Below, in pieces: positions 1 to 9,055 of a DNA stretch of 64,000 bases. Location of the stretch: positions 87,825 to 151,824 of the forward strand of contig NZ_JAWHTE010000010.1 in assembly GCF_032586175.1 (NCBI RefSeq), written 5' to 3'. Position numbers and translations under genes: made by a program. This DNA comes from Ovoidimarina sediminis. GTDB taxonomy: Bacteria > Pseudomonadota > Alphaproteobacteria > Rhodobacterales > Rhodobacteraceae. Below the pieces are notes generated by a model. The model saw only the letters and a list, made by a program, of their open reading frames with translations. It did no database searches and was not told the DNA's origin. Position 1 is the stretch's first letter. Each line of letters begins with the position of its first letter.

Positions 1-1043
1 AGGATGGCCGCACCTTTCTGGAAGCTTTCGGCCCGCGCGGCGTGATCCACTCCACGTCAGATGGCGCGATTGAAGACACTGGACCTTTGACGCGGAAGCG
101 GATGGAAACCATCGATGACACAACAGCCGAAGCTGCCCTTTCATTTATTGAAGCCGCCCATGCTGACGGCACTCCGTTCTTCGTTTGGTGGAATGGGACT
201 CGGATGCACTTCCGCACCCACGTCAAAGAAGAATTGCGCGGAATATCGGGGCAGGATGAATATGCTGACGGGATGGTTGAGCATGACATGCATATCGGCC
301 TCTTCCTCGACAAGCTCGATGAGCTGGGGATCGCGGAAAACACGCTAGTCCTGTATTCGACCGACAACGGCGTTCACATGAACACATGGCCGGATGCCGG
401 CATGACACCGTTCCGCGGCGAAAAGAACACCAATTGGGAAGGCGGCTGGCGCGTACCCGCTATGGTGCGGTGGCCAGGCCGGATTGAAGCGGGTGCAGTG
501 TCCAATGACATCATGCACCACATGGATTGGTTGCCCACCTTTCTGGCCGCAGCAGGTGTGCCCGACATCAAAGAGCAACTCATGGAGGGCGGCGTCGAAG
601 CCATCGGCCGTGAGTATCGCGTGCATCTGGATGGGTACAATTTCCTGCCATACTTGACCGGTGAGGCAGCAACCGGTCCTCGGGAAGAGGTCTTCTATTT
701 CTCGGATGATGGCGACCTAACAGCTCTGCGCTGGAACGATTGGAAAATGATCTTCATGGAGCAACGGCAGGAAACGACGCTTGGTGCCTGGTTTGAGCCC
801 TTTACTCCGCTGCGCGCTCCTTTGCTGTTCAACTTGCGCCGAGATCCGTACGAACGGGCAAACCTGACGTCGAACACCTACTGGGACTGGTTCATAGATC
901 ATGCCTATCTGATGGTTCCGGCACAGGTCTACGTCGCTGGGTTCCTGGAGACGTTTGTCGAGTATCCGCCGCGACAGAAAGCGGCCAGTTTCTCGCTCGA
1001 CCAGGTGCTGGAAAAGCTTCAACAGGGTACAGGCTCGCAGTGA
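1..1043 (+). CDS. Sulfatase (arylsulfatase type), 3' part only
   Basis: The reading frame is open from base 3, so the gene begins before the window and its N-terminal half, with the formylglycine CxPxR site, is not visible. What remains is the C-terminal half of an alkaline-phosphatase-fold sulfatase: a DNG metal-site motif (LYSTDNGVHMNTWP), FRGEKNTNWEGGWRVPAMVRWPG typical of this family (here given only as its key FRGEK and WRVP blocks), then a MDWLPT stretch. It would hydrolyse sulfate esters, probably in the periplasm. It ends 13 bases before the multihaem cytochrome and is likely co-transcribed with it. A second, complete sulfatase lies at 10495. The family call is secure; the substrate is unknown. 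Confidence 0.88.
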   Translation, partial: DGRTFLEAFGPRGVIHSTSDGAIEDTGPLTRKRMETIDDTTAEAALSFIEAAHADGTPFFVWWNGTRMHFRTHVKEELRGISGQDEYADGMVEHDMHIGLFLDKLDELGIAENTLVLYSTDNGVHMNTWPDAGMTPFRGEKNTNWEGGWRVPAMVRWPGRIEAGAVSNDIMHHMDWLPTFLAAAGVPDIKEQLMEGGVEAIGREYRVHLDGYNFLPYLTGEAATGPREEVFYFSDDGDLTALRWNDWKMIFMEQRQETTLGAWFEPFTPLRAPLLFNLRRDPYERANLTSNTYWDWFIDHAYLMVPAQVYVAGFLETFVEYPPRQKAASFSLDQVLEKLQQGTGSQ

Positions 1044-1056
1044 TATCGGGAACCGG

Positions 1057-3039
1057 ATGATCAAGTTACTATCCGGTTCCACCATGCGGCAACTCGCATG
1101 CCAGAGAGTCCGCCGCCCCGCATTGTACCTCGTGTTTGGGGTGCTACTTCCCGCGTTCGCCTTTGAAGCCGAGGCACAGGCGACACCGAGCTACGTAGGC
1201 TCAGAGCAATGTGCCGGGTGCCATGAAGCCGTCGGTCTCGCCTGGCGGCAGTCGCATCACGCATTGGCTTGGACGCCGGCGCGCCCGGATACCATCGTGG
1301 CCGATTTCGACGGGACAGACTTCTCTGGCGAGGGCGTCGAAGCCCAATTCAATATTGGAGAAGGAGGAACGTACGACATTACCGTGACCGAAGCAGATGG
1401 GGACACCAGAAGCTACGAGGTGCATTCTGTCGTAGGGATCGAACCTCTACAGCAATACCTGTTGGAAACGGCGCCGGGACGCTTACAGAGCTTCGACATA
1501 GTTTGGGATGTCGAGAAAGAGCGTTGGTACCACCTCTACCCGGGGCAAGACCTTCCCCCAGACGACGGGTTGCATTGGACAGGCCCGTACAAGAATTGGA
1601 ACGGTCGCTGCGCAGAGTGCCACGCGACCGGTTTCAAGAAGAATTACAATCCCAGCACGCGTGGCTTTGCGTCGACGCAGGCGGAAATCGGAGTTGGTTG
1701 TGAGGCTTGCCATGGTCCGGGCTCCGAACACGTCGATTGGGCGGACGGGCAGGGTCTCGCCGAGGACGCCAACGATCTTGGTCCGAAGGGCTTTTCTGCA
1801 TCGTTCGACGAAAGCGAGAAGACAATCCAACAATGTGCGGGGTGCCACTCGCGCCGTGAGGCCCTCGGTGACGGCAACCCCTTGCCAGGAACACTCTATC
1901 ACGACGCCTACAACCTCGCCCTTTTGAGGCCCGGGCTTTATCATGCTGACGGGCAGATACAGGACGAAGTCTACGTCTACGGATCGTTTCTCCAGTCGAA
2001 GATGTACGCGCGAGGCGTCGGTTGTTTGAACTGCCACGATGCCCACACGGCTGAACTTGTGGCTGATGGAAACGCTGTATGCACCCAATGCCATTCACCC
2101 GCCGGCAATCCCGCGTTCCCGACTTTGTCGGGCTTTGAATATGATAGTGCGGCTCACCACTTCCATGCACCGGCCGGCGCCGGCGCTGAGTGTAAGAACT
2201 GCCACATGATCGAGCGGACCTATATGGGGATCGACGGCCGTCGAGATCACTCATTCCGGATTCCGCGGCCCGATCTGGCGCCGATCACCGGTGGGCCGGA
2301 TGCCTGCACGGACTGCCATAATGACCGTGATCCTGCCTGGGCCGCAGCCCGGGTCACGGAGTGGTTTCCGGAGAGCCGCAATCGTGGTCCCCATTTCGGT
2401 ATGGTGCTGGCGCGCGGGCGAACAGACCCTGCCGCCGAAACCGGCGACCTTTTGGCGTTGGCCGCCGATGAGGGACAGCCGGGCATCGTCCGTGCGACGG
2501 CTATGTGGCTCTTGGAGATCGCCTCCGACGGTGCGGCTGCGAGCGCCCTAGTCCCGCTTCTGACTGACTCCGACCCTGTCGTGAGAGCCGCCGCCATACG
2601 GCTTCAGAGAATTGCTCCGCACCGCGAACGGGTCTCCAGACTGGCCGGCGTATTGAATGACCCGGTCCGGACGGTGCGGATTGCGGCCGCGCAGGCACTC
2701 TTGGACGTATCGTCCACGGAATTGGGGGACGGCACCACGGCAGCTTTGCGCGCAGCTCTTGATGACTGGCAGAGAGCCATCAGAAATCGTCTCGATTTCC
2801 CGGAAACGCATCTGCAGAACGCAGGGCTCGCGTTGACGCAGAGAAACGTTCCGGCTGCGGTCAGGGCATTTCGCGAGGTAGTCACTCTTGATCCTCAGCG
2901 AGTGGAAGCATGGTCTATGCTGGTCCGCCTCGCGGCCGCGACCCGAGGTGCCGAAGGCGCGAGAGCCGTTTTAGATGAAGCACTCGCTCTGAACCCAGAA
3001 GATGAGGAATTGCGCAGTTATGACCGAGAGATCCCGTAG
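1057..3039 (+). CDS. Exported octahaem c-type cytochrome with HEAT and TPR repeats
   Basis: About 660 residues. The start at 1057 has GGGAA just upstream; 1084 is an alternative. The first ~45 residues form a signal peptide with a basic stretch, a hydrophobic core and an AQA cleavage region. Eight CxxCH haem sites are visible: CAGCH, CAECH, CEACH, CAGCH, CLNCH, CTQCH, CKNCH and CTDCH. After the haem domain, alanine-rich helical repeats (VVRAAAIRLQRIA, VRTVRIAAAQALL) look like HEAT repeats, and the last ~80 residues contain TPR-like repeats (AFREVVTLDPQRVEAW). It would be a periplasmic electron-transfer or redox protein, with the repeats serving as a docking surface. The partner and electron acceptor are unknown. 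It lies just after a sulfatase and before an outer-membrane channel remnant. Confidence 0.85.
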   Translation: MIKLLSGSTMRQLACQRVRRPALYLVFGVLLPAFAFEAEAQATPSYVGSEQCAGCHEAVGLAWRQSHHALAWTPARPDTIVADFDGTDFSGEGVEAQFNIGEGGTYDITVTEADGDTRSYEVHSVVGIEPLQQYLLETAPGRLQSFDIVWDVEKERWYHLYPGQDLPPDDGLHWTGPYKNWNGRCAECHATGFKKNYNPSTRGFASTQAEIGVGCEACHGPGSEHVDWADGQGLAEDANDLGPKGFSASFDESEKTIQQCAGCHSRREALGDGNPLPGTLYHDAYNLALLRPGLYHADGQIQDEVYVYGSFLQSKMYARGVGCLNCHDAHTAELVADGNAVCTQCHSPAGNPAFPTLSGFEYDSAAHHFHAPAGAGAECKNCHMIERTYMGIDGRRDHSFRIPRPDLAPITGGPDACTDCHNDRDPAWAAARVTEWFPESRNRGPHFGMVLARGRTDPAAETGDLLALAADEGQPGIVRATAMWLLEIASDGAAASALVPLLTDSDPVVRAAAIRLQRIAPHRERVSRLAGVLNDPVRTVRIAAAQALLDVSSTELGDGTTAALRAALDDWQRAIRNRLDFPETHLQNAGLALTQRNVPAAVRAFREVVTLDPQRVEAWSMLVRLAAATRGAEGARAVLDEALALNPEDEELRSYDREIP

Positions 3040-3229
3040 TTGTCAGATTGCCCCGAGGGTGATCACAGGCCTTTCTGGACAACCCTTTGGGTGCCGGTTG
3101 GTCGCTACGGATTCTTTCAAGATCGCACGGGAAACAGAGGCTCTCATGTTGGCACCTTCCATAAAAGTCGCCGTGGCGAGTGGGATCACCAGTACTCGTC
3201 AGGCGATTAGCGCCAATAAAATATCGGGT

Positions 3230-3734
3230 ATGGGCGCAGGAAATCCCGGGCGGAGTTTTCGTCGGTTCTTAAAATTCCGACTTGGAATTTGGCGGGCCGT
3301 AAGAACCATAATTTTGAACGGCATCCGCGGATCTTTCCCCCTTGTCGGGATGCTTGCATTGTCCAGTGGTGCAGTAGCGCAATCCGACACCGAAGCCTTG
3401 GCCAAGCAGCTCTCTAACCCGGTTGCATCCTTGATCACCGTTCCATTTCAACTGAATTTTGACGACGGGCTTGGTCCGGACGGCAGTGGGCAAAGGACAA
3501 CATTGAACCTACAGCCGGTTGTCCCGATCTCTCTCGGAGAAAACTGGAACCTGATTTCTCGCACAATTGTTCCGATCATTGACCAGAAGGACGTCATACC
3601 TGGTATTTCACAATCTGGCGTGGGCGATATCGTGCAAAGCTTCTTTTTCTCACCCAAGGCGCCCACCGCGGAAGGATTGATTTGGGGGGCCGGCCCAGTC
3701 TTTCTGTTGCCCACACATTCTGCAGTCTGGTCCG
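3230..3734 (+). pseudogene. Outer-membrane channel/transporter gene, truncated by an IS3 element
   Basis: The frame codes a signal-peptide-like N-terminus (MLALSSGAVAQ) followed by SDTEALAKQLSNPVASLITV, QLNFDDG and LGENWNLISRTIVPII. These are typical of the neuromedin-U-like / MetA-type putative outer-membrane transporter family. The start is uncertain: 3146 and 3230 are in-frame ATGs with no clear ribosome site. The frame runs into the IS left end at 3734 and stops inside the IS at 3772, so only the first ~170 residues of an expected ~260-300 survive. I could not find the missing 3' part on the other side of the IS, which points to a deletion as well as an insertion. Its original partner was probably the cytochrome/sulfatase pair upstream. 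Confidence 0.75.
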
Positions 3735-3761
3735 CCCCCACTGAGTGGTCCAAGTTAATTG

Positions 3762-4577
3762 TTAGTGCATGACGAGCCTCCGATCCATCGGGATGATGCT
3801 TTCCGGAGCTGGTGGGCGGTATCCGAGAGCACTGTGCGGGCGAACGGTGTTGTAATGGATACGCCATTGCTCGATGAGGATCTGCGCCTCGCGGAGTGAG
3901 TAGAAGATCTCGCCATTGAGCAGTTCATCCCTGAGCCGGGCGTTGAAGCTCTCGACGTAGCCGTTCTCCCAAGGTGATCCCGGTTCGATATAGGCGGTCT
4001 TGGCGCCGACCGCGGCGATCCAGTCACGGACCGCGCCGGCAACGAACTCGGGGCCTTTGTCCGAGCGAATGTACTCTGGTGGCCCCCTTAGTATGAAGAG
4101 ATCGATCAACGCGTCGAGGACATCGATCGAGTTCAGCTTGCGTGCAACACAGATCATGAGCGCCTCCCGGGTGAACTCGTCGAGGATGACGAGGATGCGA
4201 TAGGGTCGGCCGTCGTGGGTGCGATCCTGAACAAAGTCGTAGGACCAGACATGGTTTGGCCGCTCCGGCCTGAGCCGGATGCAGGAGCCGTCGTTCAGCC
4301 AGAGCCGGCTTCGCTTCTTCTGCTTCGGTGGGATCTTAAGCCCTTCGCGCCGCCAGATGCGCTCGACCCGTTTGTGGTTCACGTGCCAGCCCGCCTGGTT
4401 CAGCAGTGCCGTCACCGGCCTGTAGCCGTAGCGCCCATACTGCGTCGCCAGTTCGATGATGTCCGCCGTCAGGCGATCTTCATCCGGGCGGCCCCGCGGA
4501 ACCTTGCGCTGTGTCGAGCGGTGCTGACCGAGCGTGCGGCAGGCGCGGCGCTCCGATACGCCAAGCGTCTGCCGCAC
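3762..4577 (-). CDS. IS3-family transposase, OrfB (DDE integrase core)
   Basis: 271 residues from a GTG. The frame is open upstream, through LLSPSRRRQCIDRVRQT, to the slippery site at the orfA end, so the functional transposase is probably the OrfAB fusion made by -1 frameshifting. Features seen are an HTH_21-like segment (YGRYGYRPVTALLNQAGW), the rve integrase core with the first Asp in VWSYDFVQDRT, a second acidic segment (SDKGPEFVAGAVRDW) and the Glu in ENGYVESFNARLRDELLN. The C-terminus HYNTVRPHSALGYRPPAP is typical of the family. It catalyses cut-and-circularise transposition of its own element. The length is normal, so it may be active. Confidence 0.92.
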   Translation of the reverse strand: MRQTLGVSERRACRTLGQHRSTQRKVPRGRPDEDRLTADIIELATQYGRYGYRPVTALLNQAGWHVNHKRVERIWRREGLKIPPKQKKRSRLWLNDGSCIRLRPERPNHVWSYDFVQDRTHDGRPYRILVILDEFTREALMICVARKLNSIDVLDALIDLFILRGPPEYIRSDKGPEFVAGAVRDWIAAVGAKTAYIEPGSPWENGYVESFNARLRDELLNGEIFYSLREAQILIEQWRIHYNTVRPHSALGYRPPAPESIIPMDRRLVMH

Positions 4578-4609
4578 GCGGTCGATGCACTGCCTGCGAC
4601 GCGAAGGGC

Positions 4610-4888
4610 TCAGAAGTTTCCCTTTGCCGCCTCGGTCAGGATCATCTTATCGAGGGTCAGGTCGGAGACCGCGCGCCTCAGCCGGGCATTCTCCTTCTCC
4701 AGCTCCTTCAGGCGCTTCAACTGATCCCGGCTCATCCCGCCGTACTGTCGGCGCCAACGGTAGTATGTCTGCTGCGTCACGCCGATCTGGCGTACCGCCT
4801 CCGCAATACTCATGCCCTGACCCTGCAGCACTTCAACTTGCCGCAGCTTCATGACGATATCTTCAGGCTTCTCTCGCTTCCCAGCCAT
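4610..4888 (-). CDS. IS3-family transposase, OrfA (helix-turn-helix)
   Basis: 92 residues from the ATG of MAGKREKPEDIV. It has an HTH domain (IAEAVRQIGVTQQTYYRWRR) followed by a leucine-zipper-like coiled coil (LKRLKELEKENARLRRAV) and ends AAKGNF. The last codons AAG GGA AAC contain the heptamer G-GGA-AAC, a canonical -1 slippery site that leads into OrfB. OrfA recognises the terminal repeats and dimerises through the zipper. A longer reading from 4915 adds nine residues, but no ribosome site supports it. Confidence 0.9.
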   Translation of the reverse strand: MAGKREKPEDIVMKLRQVEVLQGQGMSIAEAVRQIGVTQQTYYRWRRQYGGMSRDQLKRLKELEKENARLRRAVSDLTLDKMILTEAAKGNF

Positions 4889-4950
4889 CTCCTGGTCCTC
4901 CAATAGACGGGGCAAAACTACCCCAGTTGGTGGACCACTTCAGTGGGGGC

Positions 4951-5044
4951 ACTCCAAGGCGGGAGCCGGCGCGGCAGGGATCAATTTCGCAAGTTTCCGG
5001 AGGTTTTGGGCGGTTGCGGCGAGGAGGAACCCGCTCATGTCGGA
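4951..5044 (-). pseudogene. C-terminal relic of another (IS5/IS1182-like) transposase
   Basis: On the minus strand the bases just outside the IS3 right end read GFLLAATAQNLRKLAKLIP, a very characteristic C-terminal phrase of IS4/IS5/IS1182-type transposases. An in-frame TGA lies a few codons upstream, and the rest of the gene is missing. The IS3 element abuts it directly and supplies the downstream stop. It is too short to function and is useful only as a marker of past rearrangement. Confidence 0.65.
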
Positions 5045-5146
5045 TCATTTGCTTCTGGCCTCACCGGCTGACTAACGCTTATCGAAAGTTTCATTGAAAC
5101 CAGCGGTCTGAAGCAATAACCATTCGGCGAAAAAAAGGGATGCGGA

Positions 5147-6127
5147 TCAAGGCGCCCTATGTTCGCGGTATATCTTCGGTGTCAGGCCCGTCCATCTGCG
5201 GAAAGCTCTTATGAAGTGAGAGCTGTGCCGGTAGCCAAGGCGCCCTGCGAGTTCCCGAACTGACATGCGTGTGTCTTGCAGCGACTGCACCGCAACTGAG
5301 AAGCGCCAGTGCTCCAGCATCTCTGAAAATGTCGTACCCTCCTCAGCGAGAGATCGCTGCAACATACGAGACGACATTTCGAACATTCCGGAGATCGAGG
5401 TAATGTTGAGATGCACTGGCGATTCGATTGAACCGAGTATCTTTTGCAGCCGGTCCCGCCGTCGTTCCGGCACATGCGGCAAGCCAGGTCTTCCACTCTC
5501 GCCGGGCGGCATCTTTCGGGTGAGAAGCGACGAATCGAAATACAGGCAATTGGCTATCTGACCGGTCCGAACCTCGACAGCCGAAAGGTCGAACAACTCT
5601 TCGAGAAACTCGGGATCGTTGAATTCAGTGTCTATCCGATCAGGCATCCAGTCCGGACCGCATGCGGCCCGGAAACCGTCGATTGCAAGAGGAAGGGAAA
5701 ACATCGACTTCCATTCTGACCCGCGCTGTGCACCTGCCAGATACCGATCTTCGAAGATGGCCGTGCGGCCTTCCACTCTGACCAGAATTTGGTTGTCCGA
5801 GAAGATCCGGGCTTGCGTCGAACCTGCGAGATCTATGGCTTCCAGAACGTCATAGGTGCCGGTGATCGTTTCGCCCCAGCCAGGGATGTTTTGCATTGCG
5901 TACCATTGGGCGACGAACGCGTATGCCTCTCGTCCTTGTTCGGCGGCGACCTGTTCGAAGAATTGGCACACGCAGGCCTGCGGAACGATTGCTCCGGGAT
6001 CATCTAAGCAAAATTCACCAAGGGACGTCTTGCGGTTTAAGCGGTGTAGATTAACGCCGGCAGACGACAGCGCTTGGAACGCGGGTTGAAGAAATCCAAC
6101 GCTGACGCAATCCATTGAGGTACTCAC
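5147..6127 (-). CDS. AraC-family transcriptional regulator
   Basis: 326 residues from the ATG at 6127. The N-terminal ~200 residues match the arabinose-binding-like domain of OruR/ArgR-type AraC regulators (ends CGPDWMPDRIDTEF). The C-terminal ~100 residues hold the double helix-turn-helix: MSSRMLQRSLAEEGTTFSEM and then MSVRELAGRLGYRHSSHFIR followed by AFRRWTGLTPKIYREH. It is a DNA-binding regulator, probably ligand responsive. It is divergent from the L,D-transpeptidase gene across a 421-bp gap and could control either that gene or the sulfatase genes. The length is normal and there are no obvious lesions. Confidence 0.88.
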   Translation of the reverse strand: MSTSMDCVSVGFLQPAFQALSSAGVNLHRLNRKTSLGEFCLDDPGAIVPQACVCQFFEQVAAEQGREAYAFVAQWYAMQNIPGWGETITGTYDVLEAIDLAGSTQARIFSDNQILVRVEGRTAIFEDRYLAGAQRGSEWKSMFSLPLAIDGFRAACGPDWMPDRIDTEFNDPEFLEELFDLSAVEVRTGQIANCLYFDSSLLTRKMPPGESGRPGLPHVPERRRDRLQKILGSIESPVHLNITSISGMFEMSSRMLQRSLAEEGTTFSEMLEHWRFSVAVQSLQDTRMSVRELAGRLGYRHSSHFIRAFRRWTGLTPKIYREHRAP

Positions 6128-6548
6128 GTATCGCCTGGCTCATCACCATGATGCTTGAAGGATTGTCGAGCCGCAACACAGTTGGCGGAAAGTGGTCAAA
6201 GATTGAGCCGAGGGCCATTGTCAGATTAAGCGGGCTGGCACTGTTAGAAGAACCCGAGCGCGATGGAGTGCACATTGGGGTGAAACGTTCAGATGACCGT
6301 GAGCAGTCCAATCTGATTGTACCATGTTGGGTGTTAGTGCAGGGGCGGCCTTGCCCAGGTTACAGTTGAATTGCGTCTTTTGCTTGTGAGGGAGGAAACG
6401 ATCAGTTGGTTTTGGGCCACTTTCAGCAGCTCTTTGAGGGATAAGCCGTCTGACCACGATCATCAGTATCCGCTAGCTGAACGCGCAGGATGCTGCTTGA
6501 GATCGCTATCCTGTCGGCTAACCTAAGTCCAAAACAGTGGAGAGCAGT
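6128..6548. other. Intergenic region between divergent AraC and L,D-transpeptidase genes
   Basis: 421 bp without a convincing gene. Short minus-strand frames occur, but they have no recognisable domain and partly shadow the AraC gene. The region must carry the promoters of both divergent genes. I see no clear -35/-10 pair or operator. The relatively AT-rich tract around 6371-6400 is the most promoter-like part. Confidence 0.5.
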
Positions 6549-8126
6549 ATGAAGAACTTCCTCCTCGCACTTCTGTTGGCTTTGCCAGTCTGCGGCCATG
6601 CAACGACAGCTGCAGCGCAGTTTGTCGAGGTGCCGCTCAGTGGGGCGGAGCAGAAGCGACTTGGGGCTATCCTGGGGTTTTTGAAAGCCTTCTATGCGGC
6701 CAGAGGTGACACGCCTGCCTGGGCAGATCCAAAGGACGTTCAGACGGCTTTGACTGTCATAGCCGAGGCAGAGGCCGATGGTCTCGACCCAGAAGACTTC
6801 GCGTTCACGAAGCTCCAGGCTATGGCTCAGCAAGGGCACTCAAGAGAACTCGACATTCAGCTTACTGCCAATATCGCGTTGCTCGGCTATGTTCTGCGAA
6901 ACGGCAAAACAGACCCAAACGATCTTCTCCTCTCAGGCTTCTGGGAGCGTGTTTCCAAAAGCGACCCTGCATTTGATCTGAACTATGCAATCGAAGGCGG
7001 CATCCTTCGGGAGGTTATTGGGCGGCTTCGTCCTCAATTCGCATACTACGGTCAGCTCCAGCGGGCCTTAACTGACCTCAATGCGGTCTCTGCGCGGGGC
7101 GGCTGGCCTCAGGTTTCAGAAGGACCAACTCTTCGGCTGGGAGATCGGGGACCTCGCGTCGCAGAAGTCATCCAGAGGCTCGCTTCAGGTGGGTACATGG
7201 CCACAATCGCGATGGTCGGCGCTGACCCCGGGGATGTCTTTGACGAAGGCGTTCAACAGGCCGTCCGAGACTTCCAGATTGCGCATGGCGAAGATCCTGA
7301 TGGCATTGTGGGTTCAAAGACCATAGCCGCTATGAACGTGTCTGTTCTCGATCGGATTGATCAACTGCGCGTCAATCTCGAGCGTGCGCGATGGATTGGA
7401 GAACTGCGAGATGAACGCCACATTATCGTGAACATCGCGGGCTACTACGCCGCCGTTATAGAGGATGGACGGCCTGTTTGGACGACACGGGTTATTGTTG
7501 GTGACGAGTACACCCGTACCCCGGTATTCCTCGACGAGATTGAATATCTTGAGTTCAACCCAACTTGGACGGCACCGCGAAGCATTATCCAGAACGAACT
7601 CGCTCCAAAGATCATCGCGGACCCCCGATACTTGGAGAGGAACGACTACTACCTTGCTGAGGCAAACGGTCGACGAGTAAGCCCAAGTTCGGTCGACTTT
7701 TCCACACTGACCCCGCGCAACTTCCCCTATTGGGTCGTTCAGGAACCGGGAGACAAGAACGCCCTTGGTCGGGTTAAGTTCGTGTTTCCCAACGCTCACA
7801 GTGTCTATATGCACGATACGCCGAGCCGTCAGCTCTTCGACAAGACGAAGCGCACGTTCAGCCATGGCTGCATCAGGACAGAGAACCCCTTGGAACTCGC
7901 AGAGCTCTTGCTGTCGGATCAAGGCTGGGACGCTGCACGCATTCAATCTGTCCTGGCCTCAGGGCAACGCACCCGCGTTCCTCTGGAGACGTCTGTTCCA
8001 GTCGCAATCCTGTACTGGACAGCAGATCCAACGCCCAGCGGCGTCAGGTTCTATCCCGACATCTATGGGCGGGACGCTGCAGTCCTGGAAGCGCTGAACA
8101 CGCCGCTCCAGCTATCAGATCGATAG
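6549..8126 (+). CDS. L,D-transpeptidase, YcbB/LdtD type
   Basis: 525 residues from the ATG at 6549; an upstream in-frame ATG at 6537 would add four residues. Residues 1-24 form a signal peptide ending AAAQ. A helical scaffold is followed by a peptidoglycan-binding segment (LRLGDRGPRVAEVIQRLASG, then AVRDFQIAHGEDPDGIVG). The C-terminal YkuD domain has HSVYMHDTPS and the catalytic SHGCIR motif with Cys441. It forms 3-3 cross-links in peptidoglycan or attaches proteins to it, in the periplasm. All catalytic features are present, so it should be active. It is followed 99 bp later by a TetR regulator and has no obvious link to the sulfatase genes. Confidence 0.92.
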   Translation: MKNFLLALLLALPVCGHATTAAAQFVEVPLSGAEQKRLGAILGFLKAFYAARGDTPAWADPKDVQTALTVIAEAEADGLDPEDFAFTKLQAMAQQGHSRELDIQLTANIALLGYVLRNGKTDPNDLLLSGFWERVSKSDPAFDLNYAIEGGILREVIGRLRPQFAYYGQLQRALTDLNAVSARGGWPQVSEGPTLRLGDRGPRVAEVIQRLASGGYMATIAMVGADPGDVFDEGVQQAVRDFQIAHGEDPDGIVGSKTIAAMNVSVLDRIDQLRVNLERARWIGELRDERHIIVNIAGYYAAVIEDGRPVWTTRVIVGDEYTRTPVFLDEIEYLEFNPTWTAPRSIIQNELAPKIIADPRYLERNDYYLAEANGRRVSPSSVDFSTLTPRNFPYWVVQEPGDKNALGRVKFVFPNAHSVYMHDTPSRQLFDKTKRTFSHGCIRTENPLELAELLLSDQGWDAARIQSVLASGQRTRVPLETSVPVAILYWTADPTPSGVRFYPDIYGRDAAVLEALNTPLQLSDR

Positions 8127-8225
8127 GCAAATCGTTTCGGTGCAGTTGATACCAACATACTTGCGCATAAGTGAACGCAAACTACGCTGTGAAGTCTTCC
8201 CGTTAATGCTAGCGAGGCAACATCG

Positions 8226-8888
8226 ATGAACAGTGACAAAGGTCGAACGTTGCCAAATGGTGAGACCTCTGGTGCAAGAGGCAATACTCATAAAGGATCA
8301 CACGCGACTGTGGAGCGCATAATTCTTGCGGCGCAGCAGATGCTGATTGAAGTCGGAAGCGCCGATCTAACTATGCGCAAGGTTGCAGAGGTTGCGGGCC
8401 TCTCACTTGGAAACGTTACTTATCATTTCCCTTCGAAGCGAGATCTTTTGATCGCGCTAATTCAAAGGCTAACGACTCAATATGCGGAGCAATTTAAACA
8501 AATTCTTGGCGAGATAGCCAAAGACCCCAACACAACATTGGATCAACTAGTTCGCTGGCTTCTCGGCGATGCGGCTGAATATGAGACAGCGGCAATCTTC
8601 CGGGAGCTTTGGGCAATGTCGCTTCATGACGACGTTATTCGGGATTGCATCGACAGTTTCTACGACCGTCATATGGCTGAAGTTGCAGCCATGCTCGAAG
8701 ACCTCTATCCGGAAGTAGACTCGCAAGCGGCCGCCGAATTTGTTCAGATTTTAGCAATGCTTAGTGAAGGCACGGCAGTTTTGTACGGAACATGCCGAGA
8801 CCGCAGGGTTCGACACGAGCGTGCTGTCGAAAAGGCTTGCGAAATTATGGGGGACTTGCTGCCTCTTGGGGGCGCTCCGCAAGATTGA
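8226..8888 (+). CDS. TetR-family transcriptional regulator
   Basis: 220 residues. After a 25-residue polar leader comes the TetR DNA-binding domain: a first helix around HATVERIILAAQQMLIEVG, then the helix-turn-helix VAEVAGLSLGNVTYHF and PSKRDLLIALIQRL. The C-terminal ligand domain (residues ~80-210) has no named subfamily that I recognise. It probably represses a nearby target, but I see no operator palindrome. The gene is followed by the nested IS elements, so any original downstream target may have been displaced. Confidence 0.88.
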   Translation: MNSDKGRTLPNGETSGARGNTHKGSHATVERIILAAQQMLIEVGSADLTMRKVAEVAGLSLGNVTYHFPSKRDLLIALIQRLTTQYAEQFKQILGEIAKDPNTTLDQLVRWLLGDAAEYETAAIFRELWAMSLHDDVIRDCIDSFYDRHMAEVAAMLEDLYPEVDSQAAAEFVQILAMLSEGTAVLYGTCRDRRVRHERAVEKACEIMGDLLPLGGAPQD

Positions 8889-9055
8889 TTGAACTTTGAG
8901 CCTCTGATCGGCTCCCTTACGTTAGCGCGACCTCGATCCAAGAGAATGGTCATTGGGCCACGCTCAGCGCCTCATTGTAAGCCGACCAGTTCGTGGTCTT
9001 ATAATTCGTAGGGGCCCAACTGCTCATGCTGACCTGCTCCCCATGGAGTCCGCAT

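Larger units (their letters stand above)
3734..4950 (-). mobile_element. IS3-family (IS407-like) insertion sequence, complete
   Basis: The terminal inverted repeats are visible: the left end starts GCCCCCACTGAGTGGTCCA and the right end, read inward, starts GCCCCCACTGAAGTGGTCCA, which is 1217 bp from end to end. Two overlapping minus-strand genes lie inside, with a G-GGA-AAC slippery heptamer near the end of orfA. The flanking bases (GTCC on the left, ACTC on the right) are not a target duplication. The two flanks are also unrelated: an outer-membrane gene on the left and an old transposase end on the right. I infer that the element took part in a deletion or recombination after it inserted. 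Confidence 0.9.

Noticed and set aside
6221..6463. Minus-strand small gene before the L,D-transpeptidase
   Set aside because: No ribosome site, no family and poor coding pattern.
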